DNA of 35,569 nt, taken from CAYMPW01 sp964558505 (lineage in GTDB: Archaea > Thermoplasmatota > Thermoplasmata > Methanomassiliicoccales > Methanomethylophilaceae). The position numbers were made by a program, and so were the translations under genes. Location: contig CAZLEI010000013.1 of the NCBI GenBank assembly GCA_964558505.1, positions 1 through 35,569 of the forward strand, in the 5' to 3' direction. Below the pieces are notes generated by a model. That model had not been told where the DNA came from. It saw nothing but the letters and a program-made list of their open reading frames with translations, and did no database searches. Positions 23,625-31,365 of the stretch are shown here, in pieces; the first letter of the stretch is position 1, and every line of letters begins with the position of its first letter.

Positions 23625-24698
23625 ATGGTTCCCAAGAAGAAGATCGATGAGATTATCGAAGGGTACGACAAGGACAGGATCACCATTGCGACCCTGTGCT
23701 CGCATTCGTCCCTCCAGATCTTCCACGGTGCTCGCAAGGCCGGTTTCAAGACACTAGGCCTGACTATTTCTCACAGTACGAAGTACTATGACGCGTTCCC
23801 TCTGGCCAAGCCGGACAACATCATCAAGTACGCTGATTTCGACGAGATGGAGAGCCGTGTCGAGGAACTTTACGACGAGAACGTCGTCGTCATCCCCCAT
23901 GGTTCGTTCGTCGAGTACATGGGGCCCAAGAGGTTCGAGGACCTGGCACTTCCCTCTTACGGGAACCGTGCCGTTCTCCAGTGGGAATCCGACAGGGACA
24001 GCCAGAGGCAGTGGATCACGTCCGCAGGCGTGGCGATGCCCCGCGTGTTCACGGATGCCAGGGAGATCTCGGAACCTGTCATGGTCAAGTACCACGGGGC
24101 GAAAGGCGGCCGGGGTTTCTTCATAGCCAAGGACTACCCGGACTTCAAGATGTCCATCGACAACACACAGCCCTACACGATCCAGGAGTACTGCCTAGGG
24201 ACCAGGTACTACCTCCATTTCTTCTACGACGCCAACAAGACCGATGGGTACAGGTGCGCCGCCGGCGGATCGGTGGAACTGCTGTCCATCGACCGCAGGG
24301 ACGAGTCCAACATCGACGAGATGTACAAGCTCGGCAGCATCGAGGATGCCAAGAGGCACGGGCTCTACCCGTCCTTCGTGGTGACCGGGAACACGCCCGT
24401 CGTCATCAGGGAGTCGCTGCTCCCCAAGGCGTTCGAGATGGCCGAGAAGGTCGTCAACCGCTCGTACGAGCTTTTCGGCGGCATGTGGGGCCCGTTCTGC
24501 CTGGAGACCGTCGTCACAGACAAGCTGGATTTCAAGGTGTTCGAGATATCCACGAGGATAGTCGCCGGCACCAACCCGTTCATATCCGGGTCCCCGTACG
24601 CCGATCTGATCTACCCCGGACTCAGCACCGGCGGCAGGATCGCCATGGACATAAACAACAACATCAAGGCGGGCAACCTCAAGGGCATCATGTCCTGA
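23625..24698 (+). CDS. purP: Formate-dependent FAICAR synthetase (5-formaminoimidazole-4-carboxamide ribonucleotide synthetase)
   Basis: A 357-residue ATP-grasp enzyme specific to archaea. It makes FAICAR from AICAR, formate and ATP, the penultimate step to IMP. It shows an ATLCSHSSLQIFHGARKAGF start, VVIPHGSFVEYMG, the ATP-grasp loop HGAKGGRGFFIAK, IQEYCLGTRYYLHFFY and the metal-side FEISTRIVAGTN near the end. Length and motifs match methanogen PurP. The cyclisation step would be supplied by the purH-like gene at the end of the window. It is transcribed alone from its own promoter. Confidence 0.95.
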   Translation: MVPKKKIDEIIEGYDKDRITIATLCSHSSLQIFHGARKAGFKTLGLTISHSTKYYDAFPLAKPDNIIKYADFDEMESRVEELYDENVVVIPHGSFVEYMGPKRFEDLALPSYGNRAVLQWESDRDSQRQWITSAGVAMPRVFTDAREISEPVMVKYHGAKGGRGFFIAKDYPDFKMSIDNTQPYTIQEYCLGTRYYLHFFYDANKTDGYRCAAGGSVELLSIDRRDESNIDEMYKLGSIEDAKRHGLYPSFVVTGNTPVVIRESLLPKAFEMAEKVVNRSYELFGGMWGPFCLETVVTDKLDFKVFEISTRIVAGTNPFISGSPYADLIYPGLSTGGRIAMDINNNIKAGNLKGIMS

Positions 24699-24705
24699 GA
24701 CGGAA

Positions 24706-24720
24706 AACATATCAATATAG
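24706..24720 (+). promoter_or_regulatory. TATA region of class I aminotransferase gene
   Basis: AACATATCAATATAG spans two TATA-like elements, the first centred 29 nt before ATG 24740. Confidence 0.5.
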
Positions 24721-24739
24721 AACAGATAGAGGCGCAACG

Positions 24740-25906
24740 ATGGTATCCAAGAGGCTTCAGGACGTCCCCGTCTCGGGAACGGTGAACATCGCAAACATGG
24801 TGTCGGCACTCAAGGCCGACGGAGTGGACATCATATCATTCTCCATGGGGGAACCGGATTTCGCCACTCCCGTCAACATAGTCGACGCTTGCGTGGATTC
24901 ATTGCACGGCGGATACACACATTACACTCCGTCGCTGGGGATACCATCGCTCAGGCAGGCCATCGCCGAGCGCACGGCAGCGGAGAATTTCATCCCCTGC
25001 AATTCCAACAATGTGCTCGTCACTCCGACGAAGCAGGCCATCTTCATGATCGCGCTGGCATATCTGGATCCGGGCGACGAGGTCATCCTGGCCGATCCGT
25101 CATGGGTGTCATACGAGGCATGCGTCCGCCTTGCGGGCGCGGTCCCGGTCTACGTCCCCACGAGGTTCGAGGACGGTTTCATAATCGACCCCGCCCTCGT
25201 CGAGGCCGCGGTGACCCCGAGGACCAAGATGATCATCATCAACACACCTTCCAACCCGACGGGCGCGGTCCAGCCGCTCGAGGTTCTGAAGGGCATCGCC
25301 GACATCGCCATCAAGTACAACCTCAAGGTGCTCTCCGATGAGATCTACGAGCATATCATCTACAGCGGCAAGCACGTGTCCATCGCGTCCCTCCCGGAGA
25401 TGTTCTCACGCACACTGACGATCTCCGGGCTCTCCAAGTCCTACGCCATGACCGGATGGAGGGTCGGCTGGCTCGTGGCCCCTGAGGCGGATATAATCGC
25501 GGTCAACAAGCTCCAGACGCATTCCATCACATGCTGCACGTCGTTCACTCAGCCGGCAGCGGTCGAGGCCATCCTCGGACCTCAGGATTCGAGGGTGAAG
25601 ATGGTCAAGGTCTTCAAGCAGCGCAGGGATCTGGCAATGGACCTCATCGATGACATCAAGGGACTCGAGTGCAACTGTCCCGACGGTGCGTTCTACCTGT
25701 TCCCGAAGTATGATGTCCACATCTCCTCGTTGGAGCTCGCCGGATATCTTCTCAAGGAAGGGCATGTCGCCGTCACGCCCGGCGTCGCGTTCGGGGCGGC
25801 AGGCGAAGGATTCTTCAGGGTGTCGTACGCAACGAGCGAGGCATGTATCCAAGAGGGATTCTCCAGGATCAAGAAGTGCATGAACGCCCTTGCCGGCCAT
25901 CACTGA
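24740..25906 (+). CDS. Class I PLP aminotransferase (aspartate aminotransferase-like)
   Basis: A 388-residue fold-type I aminotransferase. It shows FSMGEPDFATPVNI, GGYTHYTPSLGIPSLRQAI, the cofactor-binding INTPSNPTGAV, LSDEIYEHIIY, the PLP-lysine motif SGLSKSYAMTGWRVGW and a C-terminal FFRVSYATS with the substrate-carboxylate arginine. It is most like archaeal aspartate or broad-specificity aminotransferases; the exact substrate cannot be settled from motifs. Start ATG 24740 follows a TATA box by 29 nt. It is not overlapping with its neighbours, and the serine operon begins about 105 bases later with its own promoter. Confidence 0.9.
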   Translation: MVSKRLQDVPVSGTVNIANMVSALKADGVDIISFSMGEPDFATPVNIVDACVDSLHGGYTHYTPSLGIPSLRQAIAERTAAENFIPCNSNNVLVTPTKQAIFMIALAYLDPGDEVILADPSWVSYEACVRLAGAVPVYVPTRFEDGFIIDPALVEAAVTPRTKMIIINTPSNPTGAVQPLEVLKGIADIAIKYNLKVLSDEIYEHIIYSGKHVSIASLPEMFSRTLTISGLSKSYAMTGWRVGWLVAPEADIIAVNKLQTHSITCCTSFTQPAAVEAILGPQDSRVKMVKVFKQRRDLAMDLIDDIKGLECNCPDGAFYLFPKYDVHISSLELAGYLLKEGHVAVTPGVAFGAAGEGFFRVSYATSEACIQEGFSRIKKCMNALAGHH

Positions 25907-25954
25907 CTCCCGCTCCGTCTTCTGCCATGCGAACCCCTCTTATACAGGGTAAAT

Positions 25955-25970
25955 TATAGCGGGCGCTATA
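25955..25970. promoter_or_regulatory. Inverted repeat over a TATA box of the serine operon
   Basis: TATAGCG-GG-CGCTATA has perfect 7-bp arms, and its left arm is part of the TATA element AAATTATAGC. A second TATA-like TCTTATACAG lies at 25939-25948. A protein bound here would block TBP, so a repressor site is plausible. Confidence 0.45.
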
Positions 25971-26012
25971 GTCCGCGCCCGCAGGGCGCATCGGGCGCAA
26001 AGAGGGAGAAAA

Positions 26013-27077
26013 TTGAGCAGGAAACTGTACACGGTGGGCCCGGTCAACGTCGAGCCTGAGGTATTGCAGGCGATGACCAAACCCATGATCACGCACAGGT
26101 CCAAAGAATACAAACAGCTCCACGGCGACATCATCGAGAAGATGAAGAAGGCCCTCGGGACGGACATGGACATCTTCCTCGTCGGAGGGTCCGCATCCAT
26201 TTTCCTCGAAGGTGCCATAAGGAACGGTGTCCAGAGCAAGACCATGGGCATCACGAACGGATCCTTCGGGAACAGGTCCATCGAGATAGCCAAGCTCAAC
26301 GGCAAGCAGGTGGACGAGGTCAAGGTCCCCTGGGGGATCGCCATGAAGCCCCAGGACATCGAGGGGAAGGTCGCGAAGGATGTCGAGGCCGTCCACTGGG
26401 TGAGCAACGAGTCCTCCACCGGCGTGTTCAGCGACTCCACGGCATTGGCCGACGAGGTCAGGAAACAGAGCGACGCCCTGGTGTTCGTGGACGCGGTCAC
26501 CTCCGCCTTCGCCATGGACCTGCACATCGACAAGATGGCCCCCGACGCGATGATCTTCGGGACCCAGAAGGCCCTGGCCCTCCCTCCGGGATTGGCATTC
26601 ATGGCGGTCAGCGAGAAGCTGATGAAGAAATCCGCCACAGTGACCAACAAGGGATTCTACACCGACCTCCAGAAGCTCAAGAAGAACGCGGACGAGAACT
26701 ACGCGCTCACGACGCCCCCGGTGTCGTTGATGTACGCGCTCGATTTCCAGATGGACCGCATCCTCGCAGAGGGCATGGCATCCAGGTACAGGAGGCACCA
26801 GGAGATGGCCGACCTGGTCAGGAAATGGTCCGAGAAGCTCAACGGCATATTCCCCGAGAAGGGGTACCAGTCGAACACGATCGGGGTCCTCAACCGCGGC
26901 GCCCTCGATTTCGACAAATTCCACTCAGCGCTCAAATCCAAAGGATACGAGATATCCAACGGATACGGCGATGTCAAGCAGACGACGTTCAGGATCGGCC
27001 ACATGGGAGATCTGACACCCGCAAGGATCAGCGAGCTCCTTTCCGTAATGGACGCCACACTGGAGGAGATTCAATGA
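26013..27077 (+). CDS. Class V PLP aminotransferase, probably for serine synthesis
   Basis: A 354-residue small-subgroup aminotransferase related to alanine-glyoxylate/serine-pyruvate enzymes. It has LYTVGPVNVEPEVLQAM, THRSKEYKQLH, FLVGGSASIFLEGAI, HWVSNESSTGVF, VDAVTSAFAMDLHIDKM and the PLP lysine in FGTQKALALPPGLAF. Overlap with serA (ATGA) suggests that it transaminates 3-phosphohydroxypyruvate or a related keto acid, as proposed for archaea lacking classical SerC; this is inference from context. It starts with TTG 26013, preceded by a GGGAG ribosome-binding site, and the mRNA has a short leader. Confidence 0.88.
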   Translation: MSRKLYTVGPVNVEPEVLQAMTKPMITHRSKEYKQLHGDIIEKMKKALGTDMDIFLVGGSASIFLEGAIRNGVQSKTMGITNGSFGNRSIEIAKLNGKQVDEVKVPWGIAMKPQDIEGKVAKDVEAVHWVSNESSTGVFSDSTALADEVRKQSDALVFVDAVTSAFAMDLHIDKMAPDAMIFGTQKALALPPGLAFMAVSEKLMKKSATVTNKGFYTDLQKLKKNADENYALTTPPVSLMYALDFQMDRILAEGMASRYRRHQEMADLVRKWSEKLNGIFPEKGYQSNTIGVLNRGALDFDKFHSALKSKGYEISNGYGDVKQTTFRIGHMGDLTPARISELLSVMDATLEEIQ

Positions 27078-28672
27078 CAGACAACGTCAAGATACTCGTT
27101 TCAGACCCCCTCTCCGACGAGGGCCTGAAGATCCTCACCGATTCCGGCATCCCCGTGGATGTCAAGCCAGGTCTCAATGAGGAAGAACTGTGTGCGATCA
27201 TCGGCGACTACGACGGTCTGATCATCAGGTCCGGAACCACCGTCACCAAGAAGGTCATCGACAGCGCGAAGAAACTGCGCGTCATCGGACGTGCCGGCGT
27301 AGGCGTGGACAACATCGACGTGCCTGCGGCCACCGACCGCGGCATCCTCGTCATGAACACTCCTTCGGCGAACATCGTTTCCGCCGCCGAGCATTCCTGC
27401 GCTATGATCATGGCGCTCTGCAGGAGGATCCCCTTCGCCCACGAGTCCGTTCACAAGGGCGAGTGGAAGAGGTCCAAATTCACCGGCGTCGAGCTCAACG
27501 GCAAGGTCCTGGGCATCATCGGTGTCGGCCGTGTCGGAGGAGAGGTCGCCAAGCGCCTCAAGGCCTTCAACATGACCATGGTCGGATACGATCCCTTCCT
27601 CCCGAAGGATGTCGCCGACAGCATAGGCGTCAAGCTCACGACCCTCGAGGAGGTCATCACCACGGCGGACATCATGACGATCCACACGCCGCTGCTCCCC
27701 GACACCAGGAACATGATCAGCCTTCCCCAGTTCAAGATGATGAAGCCCAGCGCGTACCTCGTCAACGTGGCACGCGGCGGCATAGTCAACGAGGACGACC
27801 TGTACACCGCGCTCAAGGAGAAGATAATCGCCGGCGCAGCGTTCGATGTCTGGTGCAACGAGCCCCTGAGCGACGACGAGAAGAAGCTCCTGGAGCTGGA
27901 CAACCTCGTGACGACGCCCCACCTGGGCGCGAGCACCGTGGAGGCCCAGGAGAGGGTCGCCGTGGAGATCGCCGAGTACGTCGTCAAATACCTGAACGAC
28001 GGCACGATCGCGAATGCCATCAATGCGCCCCGCGGCAGGCTGGACCCCGAACTGGAGCCCTTCGTGCCCCTCGTGGACCGCCTGGGCATCTTCGTGCACC
28101 AGATCAACGGCTCCAAGCCCATAAACCAGATCGAGATAACCTATTGCGGGGAGATCTCCGAGAAGAACACGAAGCTCCTCACGATCTCCGCCGTCGCGGG
28201 GATCCTGAAGAACATCGTCGGCGGCGAGAACGCCAACCTCGTCAACGCGATGTCCATCGCCAAGGGCAAAGGCATCAACGTGGTCGAGTCCAAGAGAGAG
28301 GATTCTCCGGTGTACAACAGCATGATCGAGCTGAAGGTCACGTCCGGCAAAGAGGCGCGTTCCGTCCGCGGTACGGTGTTCTCCAACATACCCAGGCTCG
28401 TCGGCATCGACGAGTACGGGTTCGAGATACCCTTCAACGAGGACATGTTCTACGTCCGTTACAAGGACACCCCCGGCATGATCGGCGCGATCGGCAGCAT
28501 CATGGGTGCCCATGGCATCAACATAGGCCAGATGACCGTCGGCAGGGACGGTCCCGCCGGAACGGCGATCATGGTCATGAGCGTGGACCAGGTCGTCACC
28601 GCGGGAATCGTGGAGGAGGTCCGCAAGGCCTCCGGATTCCAGGATGCCAGATTCGTCGACCTCGTCGACTGA
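27074..28672 (+). CDS. serA: D-3-phosphoglycerate dehydrogenase
   Basis: A 532-residue long-form SerA, the first enzyme of the phosphorylated serine route. The catalytic/NAD part has LIIRSGTTVTKKVID, the Rossmann motif GIIGVGRVGGEVAKRL (about residue 145), NVARGGIVNEDDL, and the acid-base pair region LVTTPHLGASTVEAQ. An intervening substrate-binding (ASB) domain spans about 320-455. A C-terminal ACT domain starts at FYVRYKDTPGMIGAIGS and ends with MVMSVDQ..., usually a serine feedback site. Start ATG 27074 overlaps the aminotransferase stop. An 11-bp hairpin follows the TGA. Confidence 0.96.
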   Translation: MTDNVKILVSDPLSDEGLKILTDSGIPVDVKPGLNEEELCAIIGDYDGLIIRSGTTVTKKVIDSAKKLRVIGRAGVGVDNIDVPAATDRGILVMNTPSANIVSAAEHSCAMIMALCRRIPFAHESVHKGEWKRSKFTGVELNGKVLGIIGVGRVGGEVAKRLKAFNMTMVGYDPFLPKDVADSIGVKLTTLEEVITTADIMTIHTPLLPDTRNMISLPQFKMMKPSAYLVNVARGGIVNEDDLYTALKEKIIAGAAFDVWCNEPLSDDEKKLLELDNLVTTPHLGASTVEAQERVAVEIAEYVVKYLNDGTIANAINAPRGRLDPELEPFVPLVDRLGIFVHQINGSKPINQIEITYCGEISEKNTKLLTISAVAGILKNIVGGENANLVNAMSIAKGKGINVVESKREDSPVYNSMIELKVTSGKEARSVRGTVFSNIPRLVGIDEYGFEIPFNEDMFYVRYKDTPGMIGAIGSIMGAHGINIGQMTVGRDGPAGTAIMVMSVDQVVTAGIVEEVRKASGFQDARFVDLVD

Positions 28673-28681
28673 TGGTGCCAC

Positions 28682-28707
28682 ATCCTTCCCGCATCCGCGG
28701 GAAGGAT
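28682..28707 (+). terminator. Hairpin after serA
   Basis: ATCCTTCCCGC and GCGGGAAGGAT are perfect 11-bp arms around loop ATCC, ten bases after the serA stop. Only a short TTATC follows, and this overlaps the possible promoter of the next gene. Confidence 0.6.
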
Positions 28708-28739
28708 TATCAACCACTTCAACATTCAGAGGAAACAGG

Positions 28740-29129
28740 ATGAACTCCATTATCACCGTCGAGGACCTCACCGAGGCAATCAGGAACAGTATAAACGACA
28801 GGGGCATGCTCGAGGAGCAGGCCAATTCCCTGGCGCAGCATGTCCTAAATTTCTTCGGATACTCCGATAGGATCATCGACAACGTCCTCGAGCCCGAGGA
28901 CCGCGACGCGTTCTACATGCTGGAGGATGCCGGCATACTCACCACCGAGAGGGAGGAGACGACCCTCTACGACGGAAGGGAGTGGAGGATCCATTACTGG
29001 CTCTTCAGGCGTGAGAGGATCGAGGAGCTCATGCGCGAGGTCGAGACGAAGACGGTAGAAGCCCAGCCCGAGGAATGGGGCTACGACGAGCTTCCCGACG
29101 ATGTTTGGCAGAGGGACAAGTCCGAGTAA
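28740..29129 (+). CDS. Small archaeal protein, possibly DUF6015-like
   Basis: A 129-residue acidic protein. The N-terminal half is helical (TVEDLTEAIRNSINDRGMLEEQANSLAQHVLNFFG) and leads into a winged-helix-like part (FYMLEDAGILTTEREETTLYDGREWRIHYWLF). It ends in a Glu/Asp-rich tail (PEEWGYDELPDDVW). Proteins of this shape occur widely in Thermoplasmata and related archaea under a DUF label, I believe DUF6015; the number is from memory. The wing-like region could bind DNA, but nothing proves it. AGGAAACAGG precedes the ATG, and a TATA-like ATTATCAAC lies about 29 nt upstream. Confidence 0.7.
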   Translation: MNSIITVEDLTEAIRNSINDRGMLEEQANSLAQHVLNFFGYSDRIIDNVLEPEDRDAFYMLEDAGILTTEREETTLYDGREWRIHYWLFRRERIEELMREVETKTVEAQPEEWGYDELPDDVWQRDKSE

Positions 29130-29151
29130 TTTCGGCCATCCCCTGATTCAA

Positions 29152-29160
29152 TTTTTATAC
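29152..29160 (+). promoter_or_regulatory. TATA box of helicase gene
   Basis: TTTTTATAC is centred 26 nt before ATG 29182; leaderless transcript predicted. Confidence 0.65.
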
Positions 29161-29181
29161 GGTCCATGCGTAGCATAGGCC

Positions 29182-31077
29182 ATGGACCTTTTCCCATACG
29201 AGCCTGTAGGACTGCAGCGGGACATCGTGTCCTTCATACGCGACTCTGTGCTCGGCGGCCGTGCGGCCGTCGTGGAATCCGGCACCGGGACCGGTAAGAC
29301 CGTGTGCGCCCTGACCGGCACTTTGGAGGCCTCCCTGGAAGAGGGCCTGAAGGTGGTCTTCCTAACGCGCACGAAGTCCCAGCAGAAGCAGATAATGACG
29401 GAGATCCGCGCCATATCGGCCAAGGCGCCGGTTTTCGGGATGGCCGTCCAGGGCCGCAGCCCGTCGACCTGTCCCATGATGGAGACGGATCCGGAGCTGG
29501 CATCGGGGAGCCCGGAGGAGCTGTCCCGCCTGTGCTCCGAGTACAAGAAGATGAACAACGGCGTCTGCGCCTGCCAGTTCTTCGCGAACATAGCCATGAC
29601 GGACATGGAGGACCACAGGGAGTACTGCCGCACGAATCTGCCGACGCCCGAGGATTTCGCATCCTACTGCATCGAGCGGTCCCTCTGCCCGTACGAGGTC
29701 ACGAAGCATATGCTGCCGCATGCAGATGTCATAGCGGCGCCGTACTCATTCGTGTTCATGCCCAACATCCTCGGGCATTTCCTGACCTGGACGGGAGTTC
29801 CCCTGGAACGCATGGTCTTCGTGGTGGATGAAGCGCACAACCTTCCGGATTACCTGCGCGGGGTCCTGACGTTCGAGCACAGCGACCGGGCGTTCGAGCT
29901 GGCGGCCAAGGAGGCCGCGGACAACGGGGATCCAGATCTTCACGGGGGCATCACTGTGACGGATCTCGCGGCGGTGATGCGCGAGATACTCAAAGGGGCG
30001 ATCAAGGAGTTCCTGGTGGACGAGGACGGCATGCTGGAACAGGGGTATGTGGAACACGAGCTCATGTCCCGTCTCGCCGTGTCCTCGGTGACCCTGGGCA
30101 AGATGTCCCTCAAGCTCATGGAGCTGGGCGAGGAGGTCAGGGAGCTCAAGAAGGCCCGCCACAAGCTCCCCCGGTCGTACATGGGCTCCATGGGGGCGTT
30201 CATGAAGACGTGGATGGAGGCCGAGGAGGACACACACATCAAGGTCATATTGGATGAGGAGAACCCCACGTTGCAGGCGTACTGCATGGACTCCCGCATG
30301 GCGGCGGAGCCGCTGAGGCTATGCCGGGCATCGGTGCACATGTCCGGGACCTTGGAGCCCATGGGGACGTACGCGGAGGAGCTCGACCTCCCGGCACCTG
30401 CGGTCAGGCGCTTCCCGTCCCCGTTCCCCCCGGAGAACCTGATGGTCATCCACGCGGGGGACGTCACGACCAAGTACGAGGTCATGCAGGAGGATCCCGG
30501 GAACATCGTGCGCCTCGAGGACCACGTGGTACGTATAGCAGCATCCGTCCGCAGGAACACGGCGGTCTTCCTTCCGTCCTATGCCCTGATGGACAGGTTC
30601 ATAGAGGACAAGGTCCCGGAGCGCATCGGAAGGGAGGCAATGTTCGAACGCAGGAACATGTCCCAGTCGGACCTCATGGATAATGTGTGCAGGTTCTCGG
30701 CGGCAGAAGGCGCCGTCATATTCGCGGTGACGGGCGGCCGCATCAGCGAGGGCCTTGACTTCCCGGACAGGGCGTTGGAGCTGGCCATACTCGTGGGCAT
30801 CCCCTACCCGAAGGCATCCGTGCGCCAGATGGCACTGGTCCGGTTCTGCGATTACAGGTTCGGGGACGGCTGGTCGCATGCCGTGCAGGTGCCGGCGGTC
30901 CGCAAGATGAGGCAGGCCATTGGAAGGCTGATAAGGTCCCCCACCGACCGCGGTGCGGCGGTGATACTGGATTACAGGATCGGTGCGGTCCACGGCATAG
31001 AATCGGTGCAATCGGAGGATCCCGAAGGCGCCGTGCTGGCGTTCTTCTCGCGCGCGCGAAGTCAACCTATTATATAG
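29182..31077 (+). CDS. XPD/Rad3-type iron-sulfur DNA helicase
   Basis: A 631-residue superfamily 2 helicase. It shows YEPVGLQRDIV (Q-like region), Walker A VESGTGTGKT (31-40), motif Ia FLTRTKSQ, the DEAH box VVDEAHN (D216-H219), motif III-like VHMSGTLEP, motif V ISEGLDFPDRALELAILVGIPYP and motif VI QAIGRLIRSPTDRGAAVILDYR. Seven cysteines lie between C97 and about residue 172 (C97, C118, C129, C131 and others), where XPD-family enzymes place their 4Fe-4S domain. It acts as a 5'-3' helicase in DNA repair or processing. It ends in TAG, and that stop lies inside the TATA box of the next gene. Confidence 0.92.
   Translation: MDLFPYEPVGLQRDIVSFIRDSVLGGRAAVVESGTGTGKTVCALTGTLEASLEEGLKVVFLTRTKSQQKQIMTEIRAISAKAPVFGMAVQGRSPSTCPMMETDPELASGSPEELSRLCSEYKKMNNGVCACQFFANIAMTDMEDHREYCRTNLPTPEDFASYCIERSLCPYEVTKHMLPHADVIAAPYSFVFMPNILGHFLTWTGVPLERMVFVVDEAHNLPDYLRGVLTFEHSDRAFELAAKEAADNGDPDLHGGITVTDLAAVMREILKGAIKEFLVDEDGMLEQGYVEHELMSRLAVSSVTLGKMSLKLMELGEEVRELKKARHKLPRSYMGSMGAFMKTWMEAEEDTHIKVILDEENPTLQAYCMDSRMAAEPLRLCRASVHMSGTLEPMGTYAEELDLPAPAVRRFPSPFPPENLMVIHAGDVTTKYEVMQEDPGNIVRLEDHVVRIAASVRRNTAVFLPSYALMDRFIEDKVPERIGREAMFERRNMSQSDLMDNVCRFSAAEGAVIFAVTGGRISEGLDFPDRALELAILVGIPYPKASVRQMALVRFCDYRFGDGWSHAVQVPAVRKMRQAIGRLIRSPTDRGAAVILDYRIGAVHGIESVQSEDPEGAVLAFFSRARSQPII
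31068..31077 (+). promoter_or_regulatory. TATA box of the small HesB-like gene
   Basis: CTATTATATAG is centred 28 nt before ATG 31100 and contains the TAG stop codon of the helicase gene. Confidence 0.65.
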
Positions 31078-31099
31078 GGTACCGACCTTCCGCGTTATC

Positions 31100-31363
31100 A
31101 TGCAGATTACCGTCGACGAGGCCGTAGTGGACCTGATAAAGTCGAAGGGGGTCGACTACCGCGTGTGCACCGCTTGCATGGGGCCGGCGCTCGTCCCGAT
31201 CACCGTGAAACGCCCCAAGGAGTCCGACGTGAAGATACCCGTCGGTGACAACACGCTTTACGTCTCCAGGGTCCAGGCCATGTACATCGACCGGGTGTCG
31301 ATCGACATGGTCTACGATGACGAGGACATCGATTCCTGCCCCGCATTCTACACCTACCACTGA
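31100..31363 (+). CDS. Small protein, possible IscA/HesB-like fold
   Basis: An 87-residue protein: MQITVDEAVVDLIKSKGVDYRV, then CTACMGPALVPITVK, IPVGDNTLYVSR and IDRVSIDMVYDDEDIDSCPAF. The strand order, an early 'I-T-V-x-x-A-x-x-x-L-K', a Cys-rich turn and the late 'D-x-V-x-I-D-x-V' resemble HesB/IscA iron-sulfur carrier proteins. The usual C-terminal CGCG pair is absent; the cysteines are at about 23, 26 and 80. The resemblance is weak. A leaderless start at ATG 31100 follows from the TATA spacing. If the call is right, supplying clusters to the XPD-like helicase next door is a possible role, but this is speculation. Confidence 0.6.
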   Translation: MQITVDEAVVDLIKSKGVDYRVCTACMGPALVPITVKRPKESDVKIPVGDNTLYVSRVQAMYIDRVSIDMVYDDEDIDSCPAFYTYH

Positions 31364-31365
31364 GC

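Noticed and set aside
27101..28882. A 593-codon antisense frame over serA
   Set aside because: serA is unmistakable on the plus strand. The antisense product is Asp/Val/His-rich, the mirror of a GC-rich gene.
31075..31248. Pyrrolysine read-through of the helicase TAG giving a 56-residue extension
   Set aside because: The extension is Arg/Gly/His-rich, overlaps the next gene in another frame, and the helicase is already complete through motif VI. It is more likely a true stop.
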